Assembly: GCA_015680685.1 (NCBI GenBank)
Contig: MNCI01004050.1
Location: 909,966-973,965 of the forward strand
DNA: 64,000 bases
Origin: Gnetum montanum
Lineage: Eukaryota; Streptophyta; Gnetopsida; Gnetales; Gnetaceae
Direction: 5' to 3'
Both the position numbers and the translations under genes were made by a program. Below are positions 34,908 through 45,612 of this stretch, one piece after another (position 1 is the first letter of the stretch; every line of letters starts with the position of its first letter). Under the pieces are notes generated by a model that did no database searches, had not been told where the DNA came from, and worked only from the letters and a program-made list of their open reading frames with translations.

Positions 34908-36950
34908 ATGGCTTCACACAAAGATCAATCATCACTTGTCAAGGAGACAAGAGAGAGCAGTGATAGAATTATAGATGAAGAAGAATGCAGAATGCTAATG
35001 TAAACAAGAATCACTTATGCTCATACTGATCCTTACCATCTAGATTTCACTCTCATCTTCCATCAAGATAATCAAATGAGGTGGAAAGACATGCAAGGCA
35101 ACATATTCCTTCCTCCAAAATAGGCAACAGTTAACATGCTCGAAACTACCCTAAGGGGAATGCATTTGGACCAGATCTAGGAAGAGTATCATATGACTTA
35201 GTACATGACAAGACCTTATGAACCCACAAAGGAGCATATGAGGAGAGATGCTACCATGGAGATCAAACATATACACAACAAAGGGAAGTAGGCCAACACT
35301 TTTGTTGTCATAGAAGAACTTGATGTTGATACATTCATCTTAGAGCAACTCCACCAACACCATGAGGAGCCTTCAAAAATGCTTATCATCAAACTTGAGG
35401 AACCTATCGAAGTTCAACTTCATTCTACTTTAGCAAAGACACATAAGGGGGAGGTTACTAACTCCAAATATAAGTGAGACTCTAGGCTAAGAATTCCTGC
35501 CAAATCCTATAAAGAATCATACAAGATTCATGAAAGGAGAACAACTCAACACCATTCTTCTGCTACCTCATCTACTTCATTATGATTGTCAAATGAATTT
35601 GACAAGAGATAACATAATTATTGAGACTATGATCAGGAAGAAAGGAGGATTCATGGTCATCATGACCAACATTCACAACATTCTGACTAGAAGATGAAGA
35701 ATATGAAAGAAGGAGAAGAAGGAACAGAAGAGAGGATCGAAAGAGATATGAGCACAAAAAGCGTCACCACTACAACAAAACATACAAACCCAACCATGAT
35801 GATGAACCACTCATGGAAACTCAAAGCATGATAGATATCTAGGAAGCTATTTACATAGCAACCAGGCACATAAGGAATAGATAAATCAAATGGCTAGAAA
35901 TGAATAATATGCCAAGATCTAAAGGTGGCTATAACACTGATGCAAAGCATCACCTTCAAGCTTTCCATGATGCCTATTCCCTTCAAAACATAGAGAGTGA
36001 TTGAAAAAAAATTGAAATTGTTTCCTAAAAAACTTGTGAACGGGGCAAAGAGGTGGTACAGGTCATTGGAACCTAAATTCATCATATGCTAGAGAACCAT
36101 GCTTGAAATCTTTATTGACAAATATGAGACCTATTCACAAGTGTTAAACTTATGAAAACAAATCCAAGGATGGAAGTAGGAAACTCATGATACCCTTTAT
36201 GTGGTAATGAGTAGATATTATTTAGTATTACATAGATGCACATGCCATGGATTTTCATCCAAGGAATAACTTAAGCATATCATAGATGGGTTGTGAAATG
36301 AAACCAAAGAGACCCTTGTGGTTTACACCCAAGGAAGACTATCAAAAATGACCTTCCATCACATTCAAAGGTTAATTTATCAAGTGGAAAAAGATGAAGG
36401 AGAACTCAAAAAGAGGGAATCAACTAAAGAGTACAATAGAGATCCATCCATTTGAAGAAAACCTTGGACTAGGCTATTTAGCAAAAGACTCTACATATTC
36501 AAAAATCAATTAATGATATAGCAACCAAGGTAGAGGGAGTCTAGGATTCAATGGACATGAAATTTGCTATAGCCTTAAAGATCATGAAGGAGAAGAATAA
36601 ACAAGCACTGAATAGGAAAAAAGAAAAGAATAAGAAAAGAGATTATGGACAAGAGAGTTACAAGCAAAAAGGAAAAGTTGCTACTATTGAAGGGAACACT
36701 AACTCTAGTTTAGAGGAAGAGGATGGATGCAAGGTGTGCCAATATGAACATCCTAATAGATGTTTTCCTATTATGGCCCACTTGCAAGAATCTAGGGTAT
36801 ATGCACTCAATCCAAGATTTATCAAAAAGAAAGGACCCAGAAGACTTTCTTATTCTTAAGGAAATATTAGGCAATCTTTTCAACCAACCTATTACCCAAG
36901 CAAAGCCTACCCTCAACTTCAAGAGCAATATCAGAAGTAGTGGCAACAAC
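34908..36950 (+). pseudogene. Element K gag, broken
   Basis: It starts ATGGCTTCACAC at 34908 and aligns along its length with element A gag (FTLIFHQDNQMRWKDMQGNI early; the gag core around 35890-36400). The knuckle motif CKVCQYEHPNRCFPI and then HLQESRVYALNPR lie at about 36725-36815. Several in-frame stops are present. Confidence 0.85.
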
Positions 36951-37399
36951 CTTAGACATGGGCAATGTCACTGCCAAGGAAATAATATTGATATCAATAA
37001 CCTAATCCTTATGAATACTATGTTCAATGTCCAATCTCACTAGCTAGTGCAACTATTCAAACTCCACCATATTATCCACTTAAATACCATAGCATAGTGT
37101 TGCTAAAGAATGATCCCAACTCATATGTGCATCCACCAACATCTAGCCTTTCTACTTAAGACCTAAATCCTATGATACCAGTGTCACCTCTTGTTATGTA
37201 GGGAGAATTACCATCACAACCCTAGCAGAAGGATGCTACAATGGTAGTTAATATGCATGAGGGGATGGTTACTTATGAGTCTTAACCCAAGAAATGACCA
37301 TTCTTTAGAACGAGTATAAAAATTACTTAGTAGATGGGAAATAGAGCTAATTCCACCCCATCTACATCAAGTCCTTCTCAATGCTATAAGCTTTCGACT

Positions 37400-37980
37400 T
37401 CATCAAGTTTAAATGCCATAACTATCATGCTCACATAGATAATAACTCATTGGATTAAGATAGGGGATCTTCCATAGAAGACAACTAATCTAAGAAGTCA
37501 TGTGGTTTATCTCCAAATAGTAGGACACAAACCATGCAAGGCTCTATTGGATTCCATGTCAAGAGTAAATCTAATATCTCAAGACATGTATTAGTCTTGG
37601 AACCTAACACCACTAAAGAAAAGTAACATTCATCTAGAGCTTATAGACCAATCAATATAGTTCCACTTGGGCAAGTGGATGATGTGATTACCACCATTAG
37701 TGATTGGTCTTATCTTGTCAATTTTCTAGTTATACACATTGGAAAAGTAAGGGAGAATTCGCAATTATCATGGAAAGAGTTTGGCTTAGCACCATGGATG
37801 CTAAGCTTGGAATTTGTGATTTGTCCTTGGAATTTTTTGAGAAAGATGAGGTTAGAATCATACAAAGATGAAGAGTTTCATGTATCACATATAGTGATAA
37901 TGGGTGCAATTGCATGTAAAGAATATGGGCAATCAAATGAAAGGATACTAATGCATGTAATCAATGTGTAGAAACAAGAT
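37400..37980 (+). pseudogene. Element K protease, broken
   Basis: Translation gives ALLDSMSRVNLIS where element A has LLDSGSGVNLIS, so the third catalytic-site residue Gly is Met. It is followed by VDDVITTISDWSYLVNFLVI. Frame changes follow. Confidence 0.75.
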
Positions 37981-38179
37981 GTGTGCAAAATTGTCTATAT
38001 GCAATAGCCATCCAACAAGAGGGCATCATATGATTAATTGCAAGTGAAGAAACTAAATCTAAAAAGTACATGGAACCAAAAGAAAAACTCATTAGTACCT
38101 ATGTTGCCAAAATAGATAAATTGAAACAACTAAGAAAAAGACACTTCTATCCTCAAAACAATCAAAAGAAGGAAATAGA

Positions 38180-39330
38180 CTAGGGACACTTGGAGATTCC
38201 ATACACAATGGAATTGGAACCACTAGAATTGAAAGCCCTATCAACAACATTAGAATATGCATTTTTTAATAACAAGAAGCCAGTGATTATCAATGCCAAC
38301 CTAGAAAAATAAAAAAAAGGGAAACTACTACAAGTGCTCAACAAATTGCCTATAGCATTTGCATGGTCTTATGATGAGATCAGGAGAATTGATCAACAAA
38401 TTTTTCAACACTATATCTACACTGATCCTGTAGTCAAACCAAAACATAAGCCTCGAAAAAGGCTTAATCCTAAACTTAAAGAGGTATTCAAGCAAGAATT
38501 AGAGAAATTGCTAAAGGCATAATTCATTTATCTAATTGCAAATAGTAAATGGATAAATCCTTTGGTGATAGTTCCAAAGAAGGGAGAAAAATGGCACGTC
38601 TACATTAACTTCCAACTGTTGAATTTAGCCACATTTAGGGATTATTTTCCCTTGCCATTTATTAGTTAAGTCTTGGACACAATTTCAAGACATGAGTATT
38701 ATAGTTTTCTGGATGGGTACAATGGATACAATCAAATCTACATTGCACATGAAGACCAAGAGAAGACCACATTTACCAATCCATGGGGAACATTTGCTTA
38801 CAAAAAAATGCCTTTTGGTCTTTACAATTTACTAGCAACCTTCCAAAGATTGATCTTAAGTATCTTTTAGAAGTAAATAGGCAATGGAGCTGAAGTTTTC
38901 ATGGATGAATTTTCCACATACAAACTAGATTTTAAACAAGCATTGGATTGGTTAAAGTAGGTACTTAAAAGATATGTTGAAATCAATCTAAAGCTCAATT
39001 GGAAAAAGAGCCATCTCATGGTCCATGAAGGCTTAGTGCTGGGATATAAAATCTTCCAAAAGGGTATTGAGGTAGATTCTAAAAAGATCAAATTCATCCA
39101 AAACATCACTTAACAACCACAGACAGTGAAAGATGTAAGATCCTTTTTAGGCCATATGGGATACTATATGAGATTCATTGAAAATTTCACAAAAATATCT
39201 AGACCACTTACAAAACTCACAAAGAAGGATTCATCCTTCAAGTGGACTAAGTCATGTGAAAAGGCATTCGAAACTCTAAAGTAGAAGTTAGTTGAAACAC
39301 CAATCCTTCAAGCTTCAAATTGGTTAAGAC
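38180..39330 (+). pseudogene. Element K reverse transcriptase, broken
   Basis: It is open from 38334 with FAWSYDEI, HYIYTDP, VPKKGEKWHVYIN, then DGYNGYNQI and MPFGL at 38673-38870. The active-site box reads FMDE (second Asp to Glu). It continues as FLGHMGYYMRFIENF. Stops occur at several points, including after KLLKA. Confidence 0.9.
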
Positions 39331-39700
39331 CTTTTCATATCATGACTAATGCTTCCAACTATGCGTTTGGTGCAGTATTGACACAACTTGATGATCAAAA
39401 GAGACACTGCACTAGCAAAAGAACCACAAGAGCACAATTAAATTACACCATAATTCAAAAGGAGCTGATGGCCATGGTGTATGCACTTGAAAAATTCAAA
39501 CATTATGTGCTCGATTACCAAGTCTCAATGCACACTAATCATAGTGTTATCCAATTTCTAATGAACAAGAAAATGGTTAGTCCTAGAGTAATAAGATGAC
39601 TTGTGATTCTTCAAGAGTTTGACATTACAATGATTGATAAGAAAGGAATAGAAAATGTAGTGGCTAATCATTTATGAAGGTTGACATGGGATTTAGAAAA
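39331..39700 (+). pseudogene. Element K RNase H, broken
   Basis: It begins with NASNYAFGAVLTQ (the DAS start is NAS here, so the catalytic Asp is lost), then LNYTIIQKELMAMVYALEKF with the conserved Glu, and HTNHSVIQFLMN. It ends at a stop near 39598, and the frame continues weakly to VVANHL. Confidence 0.85.
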
Positions 39701-39899
39701 TCAAGTGGAATCTTTATTAGATTAGTTTCCCAATGAGGACCTATTTACTAAAATAGTAAAGGTTGTAGATTTAACAGGGAAGTCATGGACCACAAAGTAC
39801 CTACCTTATCTCACAACACAAGAACTTCCTATTGAATGGATTAGAAAACAACGAGAAAAACTCCTTCATACAACCAAACAATACATGGAAATCAATGAC

Positions 39900-41017
39900 A
39901 GTCTATACAAGATCTATGCAAATAGACTTGTTAAATGGTATGTGCCAGATCATGACCAACAAAGAGCTTTAGAAGATGTCTAGGGTGTAGAATGACACTT
40001 AAACTATTGATGGTCGGCTAATTTTGGCCTACTCTATTCAAAGATGCCCACACATTCACATAATATTGCAAACGCTACCAAAGGGATGGAGGAATTACGA
40101 CTAGATATGAAGGACCACAACACTAGATATCGCCGCTAAAGCCTTTTGATATTTGGGGAATTGATTTTATAGGGCCCATTCAACTAATGTCAAATGAAAA
40201 AGCATATATTATTGTGACTGTGGATTATTGTACAAAGTGGGTAGATGTAGTAGCAATGAAAGACTATATAGCAAAAACAGCTGCCAAGTTTTTTCAACAT
40301 GTGGTAAACCAATTTGGAGTACCAAGAATTCTAATATCTGATAATGGAACCCACTTCACTAGTGATACTTTTAAGAAACTCATGCAACAATTTTGGGTTA
40401 ATCATAAACTAACAACACCATATCATCCCCAAGAAAATGTTCAAGCTTAAGTCACTAACCATGAAATTACTAAAATACTCACTATGATAGTTAGTAGATT
40501 TAGATGAGATTTGAGTACAAAATTAAACAATGCTCTACGGGCCTATAGGACATCTTGGAAGCTAACTATAGGGTACACCCCATATGAGTTAGTCTATGGC
40601 AAGTTACCAACCCTTTCAATTTAGGCAAAGCTTCACACTTTAGCTAATGCTAGTGAACTTGACCTTGATTTGAATTTAAGCCAAAAAGAACATCTAATAA
40701 ATTTGAATCTTTTAAATGAGAATCAGCTAGTAACACTCATGGGTAGTGAAGTCCATAAACAGTATTTCAAACATAGGCATGATTCATGCATAAGAAATGT
40801 AACCGTACATCCAAGTGACAAGGTCCTTTATTATAATCCAAATCATTTGCCCCAAAATGCTAAATTCTCAAGACTTTGGGATGAACCATACATTGTGCAT
40901 GCAACTTATCCATCTAGTGCCTTACATATCCACTACCCATCCAGCCCACATAAGCTTATCCTTATTAATATCCAACAAGTCAAACTATATTATGAATATT
41001 CAAAGGGATCTACCTAG
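39900..41017 (+). pseudogene. Element K integrase, broken
   Basis: The zinc-binding part (39950-40100) is badly degraded. The core at 40140-40450 has WGIDFIGPI (first Asp), LISDNGTHF (second Asp) and YHPQENVQA, followed by a stop where the catalytic Glu belongs. The C-terminal part, 40560-41017, has YGKLPTL, LDLDLNLSQKEHL and the FSRLWDEPYIVH tail. Confidence 0.9.
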
Positions 41018-42260
41018 CCTATCCACCAGTCTTCCACTTATTCTATCTTCCATTTACCTGATCTTCATAATAGTCATGGAGGTGTCCATTTAAAATCATA
41101 GGTACCTTCTTGAATATTTCATTTTCTTTCATTCTTCACATTCTTTAATATTTTATTATTATTTAATACTTTTCATTTATTAAATTTTTAATATTCTTTT
41201 ACCTTTTCAATTCTTTTAATAGTTTTCATTCTTTACACTTTTTCATAATTTTTTACTATCTTTTTCATTTCTTTTATACTTTGTTTTAAACCCTTTGTAA
41301 ATAATTTTGCATACTAATAAGACACATTGAATAAAGACAAGATGTAGTCCAATAAGATGAAGATTTCTCTATGTTATCAAGTCATAAGGGACTAATTATT
41401 TAAATAGTGAGCCCATAGCATCCATCCATCCATTCCATTAATATAAGGTACTTACTATGGCCATCATAATATTATTTTTCATCATACAACTAAGAATAAA
41501 CTTGTAACCATTATTCCTAGAATGAAATGTGAAGAACCAAGAGGGAATGTAAAGGGTGTAACATCAAGGGGTTTTGTGGATTCTTTTGGATTACTACTAT
41601 GAGTTTTATTATGTTGCTAAGGTTGTATTGTATACTTGTAGATCTAACAAAAAATTGGAGTAAGAGTGAAATAAGTGCTACCTTAAAAAAGTTGACACAA
41701 ATAAAAATAAAAGAGCACAAAATAAATTTTTTGGGGTTCCACTAGAAAGATATGTTACCCATGCCCAAAGGTAGGTGGCTTCTTAGAAATCTAAAAATAA
41801 AAATAAAGTGCCCTGAATAAAACTCCTCCCTTGGATAATAAGCCAAGTGATAATACTCCTTTCAACATTAATAGTCTTACAATTGTAATTCTAAGAGATG
41901 AAATGATGCAATGTCACTGAAATGTGTTCTGGACTTGGTTTGAATCTTGGATAGCAAGGCTAGTGATTACTTTAACTATTAATAAACATAGGAATTCATT
42001 ATGCCTATGGTAAGACACCTCACATCCTAATTTCTACAATCCCTTCTAAGTCCATCTCATTTCACTATTTGAATAGTTAAAACTTATGGTTTTGTGTAAC
42101 ATAGGGTGATTTCTCCAATTTGGTGGTACTAACATGTGTGTTTTGCTAAATAGATATGCATTACATTCAACTTCTTAAGTGCCTAAGGATACTTCTAGCC
42201 ATGGTTATACAAGGGCATTAAGGGCTAGAGCCTACTTTAGGGAGGATCTACTTGTATAAT
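41018..42260 (+). mobile_element. Element K non-coding 3' region
   Basis: It matches element A downstream of its ORF in patches: 'agtcatggaggtgtcc' near 41075 against 55738, 'aagggtgtaacatcaaggg' near 41552 against 56210, and the purine-rich block near 42218 against 56936. It contains no ORF of note. Confidence 0.65.
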
Positions 42261-42539
42261 TGTTGTATCTTATACCTACTAAGCAATTCAATATCATCTT
42301 GAACCTTCCAAACATTAATAAACACTTCCCATATCATTTATATTATCTATTCTAAAAATATGAATCCATTACCCTTCTTACCTAGCTTATGAACTTTCAT
42401 AGTCCAAGATTCCTTCTCTATGACCTTCTAATGACAAATTTCTTAATAAAAATAAGCATATTTTCATCATCCAAACCCTTTGAGAAATATTAAAACCTTC
42501 TAAACATCCAAAAGAATCATTTTTTCCATCAAACCGTTC

Positions 42540-45500
42540 TAAAAATGAATTTTCTTGGGCTTCAATATCAAGTCCACACCGATATCAAATTCCTGATGTG
42601 GGATCCTTGATATTGAATCCCACAAAAACTATATATACATGGGAAGTTAGAAAAAAAATTTCATTTTCAACTTCTGAAGAGAGGAAGATTTTATCATTTT
42701 TCTTTTTTGATCTAAGCTCTGACCTCCTAGCTTTCCCAATCCATATCTAACACATTACCAATTTGATATTCATGATTTTTGAACCTATTTGATCATGGAG
42801 TGCTAAACTTAGTCATTGTGGGGTGCTAGTGAGGAAAATCTAAGTCAATTTTTCAAACATTTTTAATGCTTGGAAGGTATTTTAACGGTAAGTATAAAAA
42901 GATAGCTGAAATTTTTAAAGAATAATCATACATATCAATGCCAAAACACTTAATTAATGTTCTTAAGGAACCATAACCATCATCGTGAGTCATACATAAG
43001 AACAAATTAGACAACTATGAAGGGTTATAAAAGTATTAACACCTATGGGGTTACTTTTTGCCAAACTTTTCTAACTCTATGATTGTAAACTATGAACTTA
43101 ACAAAACTAAGGGCATGAGTAAGGTATGAAACTATTAAGAATAAATGTGAATACCTTAGTAATTTTTAATCCTTAATGATTGCAGATGGTCCCAAGAAGA
43201 GAAGGAGCACAAGGAGGACCTTCATACCGAGCAAGCAAATGACCAAGAGGCCAAGGTAGAGATTGAACTAGAGGACAAGAACGAGAACATGAGAAGAAGG
43301 AAGCCCAATCATTTAGCATTCATCAAGACACTCCTGCTATAGGAAAATTAACCCAAGCAGAGGTAGAAGACCCACAAGTGCTAGGATAACACCTCACATT
43401 GTCCCAAGACTACCTTCAAGCCATTCAATAAAGATCCACCCGAACCAAAATCATCGTGGAGATGAACTTTGGTCCATTTATGGAATTTTTTTCTAAAGTG
43501 GTAAGGACATAGCTCCAAGTGTCACCACTATGGTCCATACTATCATAGAATGATGAATGGTACTTTGGAGAGACTTACTAGTTTTGGCACAACAAAGAAG
43601 AGGAACTACTATCAACATTGGAGGAATCTCAATGTCATTCTTGATCAAGGCAATTGCAAAAGCTCTGAATATACCTAATGAAGGGGCAAGGTTAGCACAT
43701 TTTTCCACCCAATCTAATCCTGAAACTAGAAATCTATGGTTGAAACAGGCTTATGGCAAAGAAAATAAGGACTATAATGAGCTACCTCTAGAAGAAAGAT
43801 TATACTTCAAAATTAACACTTATCACCTATTCCCAACAAAAAGACTCAATTGGCTATCAACCTATGTGGCTAGAGGTAGTGCAATTTTGATAAGCAAATA
43901 CAATGTCAACCTCCCATAAATATACTTCATGGAAATACAAAGGCAATTCAAAGAAAGAAAGGTAGGGAAGCCAACACTTCCATTCTCATGCCTTATTAGA
44001 AAGCTATGCAAGTGAGTTGGAATCTTGGGATACATAAATGATGTGCCCAAGAGAGACCAGAATGCTTCATACGTTGAGTTACTTAAACCAACATCACCTA
44101 GGAAAGACCATGGTGAGGAGCAAGAGCAAGAACAAAAACAAGAGGAAAAACAACAATAGTAGCAAGTAGGGCTCAATAGCCAACAACAATAGTAGTAACA
44201 ACAAGAATGGAAAGTTCCACCACTATGCCACAAGATTATAGATTATCAATGAGTCATCTGCAACAAATTGCAGAAACAATCAACTAAGGAATGAGGGAAG
44301 AGAACAATCTGTACAAAGTTATTAACAATGCCATCAGACCCACAACTTCAACCAATCTAGAAAGTGGGCAAATTTCATTACTTTCAAGAGGAGAGGTACA
44401 ATGATCACAACAGATCTCTATGAATGTTGCATCATTCCAAGTTGTGTTAGAGACTAGAGAAGGAGCCATAGTAGTGGTAATGTAGCACCAAGATGCAGTA
44501 GGAGTTGCAGAGGTGATTATTAATCAGCCTAAGGAATCCTTCAATGGACCTATTATACCTCCGGTGGATTTAATTAGAGCCAAGGATGCTCAGATGTTTG
44601 CTAGAACCTTGATAACTCCTACTGATCATGAGGATGTGCTCAATAGACTACTAAGCTCATCACCACCAAAGGAAAATTGATCATTGCAAAAACTAGGGCA
44701 AAGCATGCAGAAGCAAAAGTTCTAAAACTACAAGAAGAGCTTGTAGCCCTAAAAGTTGAACAAAGAGATCCTATGTAATTCATTACACCTAACTAGATCT
44801 AGCAATTTAGAATAGAGAAAATTAGTAGCTTCATCAAACAAAATAAATAATTGGAAACTAAGAAGGAGAAAGTGATATGAAATGCCTCTATAGCTTAAGC
44901 ATAGACATACGCACATGTGAAGGCACTTACTGTAGTATAAGAGGAAAACAAAAAACTTGCTGCTAACAATATGAGGTTGACCATGATGGAAAAGCAAAAT
45001 AACATCTTAGAAGAGAGTATTCACTAATTGAGAGAACAATTGGTAAGGGTCAACCAAGATATGAGCTTCCTCGTAAGAGAAAATAGAACACCATCTATGG
45101 AAGAGGTATGCATCATTTGACAAAAATCAACCATTGTAATCAGCACATGGTAAAACAAAGCAAAAAAACATGAGACTCAAGGAACACTTCTGTGACCAAG
45201 TGGGCATATACAAGTAGATAAATGAGAAAGAAAGCTACATGGCGAAGGCCAGAATCAATATAATTTTAACATAAAATCTTGACTAGCAACCCATCTTGGA
45301 TAGTTATACCCTTGTCCACCAAGTTGAAGTGAAAATAAAGACCTATAGATTGAGAACCTGAAAGGGTACATAGGGTTAGCTAACCTGTGTTATGCTAACT
45401 TGGCCATGTTAACAGCAAGCAGGTTTAGAAATGAGGTAAAACAGCAAATAGCAACCACATGCATTATATGAGAAAGATTTTGGGAATCATAAAGATGCTT

Positions 45501-45612
45501 TCCAGAAACTTCAAGTAGCAAACTTTAAACTGGAAGCAATAAAGACTAGCTACCGCAAGCTGAAAGATGTAGTAGCAAACCTAGCCAGAAGATTATCAAA
45601 TTATCATGAACT
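42540..45612 (+). mobile_element. Element J: retroelement-like unit with a possible leader intron
   Basis: A promoter-like segment (GATATC/GATATTG motifs, TATATATA at 42630) precedes a leader with a good 5' splice site (CG/GTAAGTAT at 42888) and a 3' splice site (GATTGCAG/ATGG at 43185), directly followed by an ATG. The body has a broken coding region (43557-44060). It contains SFLIKAIAKALNIP, LYFKINTYHLFP, NWLSTYVARGSAILI and LPFSCLIRKLC, a pattern like the plant 'putative plant transposon protein' domain found in retroelement accessory ORFs. Gln/Glu/Lys-rich coiled-coil-like sequence follows to 45600. No RT was seen. The left border with K is not resolved. Confidence 0.4.
43557..44150 (+). 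pseudogene. Retroelement accessory-type ORF, broken
   Basis: 120 codons are open from 43557. After a stop at 43917-43919 the frame resumes (IYFMEIQRQFKER, PFSCLIRKLCK) and then becomes Glu/Gln/Lys-rich. By family resemblance it is an accessory protein of plant retroelements of unknown function. Alternative: a gag N-terminal half too diverged to recognise. Confidence 0.45.

Larger units (their letters stand above)
33864..42260 (+). mobile_element. Element K: near-complete but decayed Athila/Tat-like Ty3/gypsy element
   Basis: In order: 5' LTR, tRNA-Asp-type PBS, gag, protease, RT, RNase H, integrase and a long non-coding 3' region with the conserved GCTTTAGGGAGGA-type block near 42230. It is the pol-bearing relative of elements A (51236) and H (10251). 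A 3' LTR was not found; the right end is uncertain. Confidence 0.85.
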
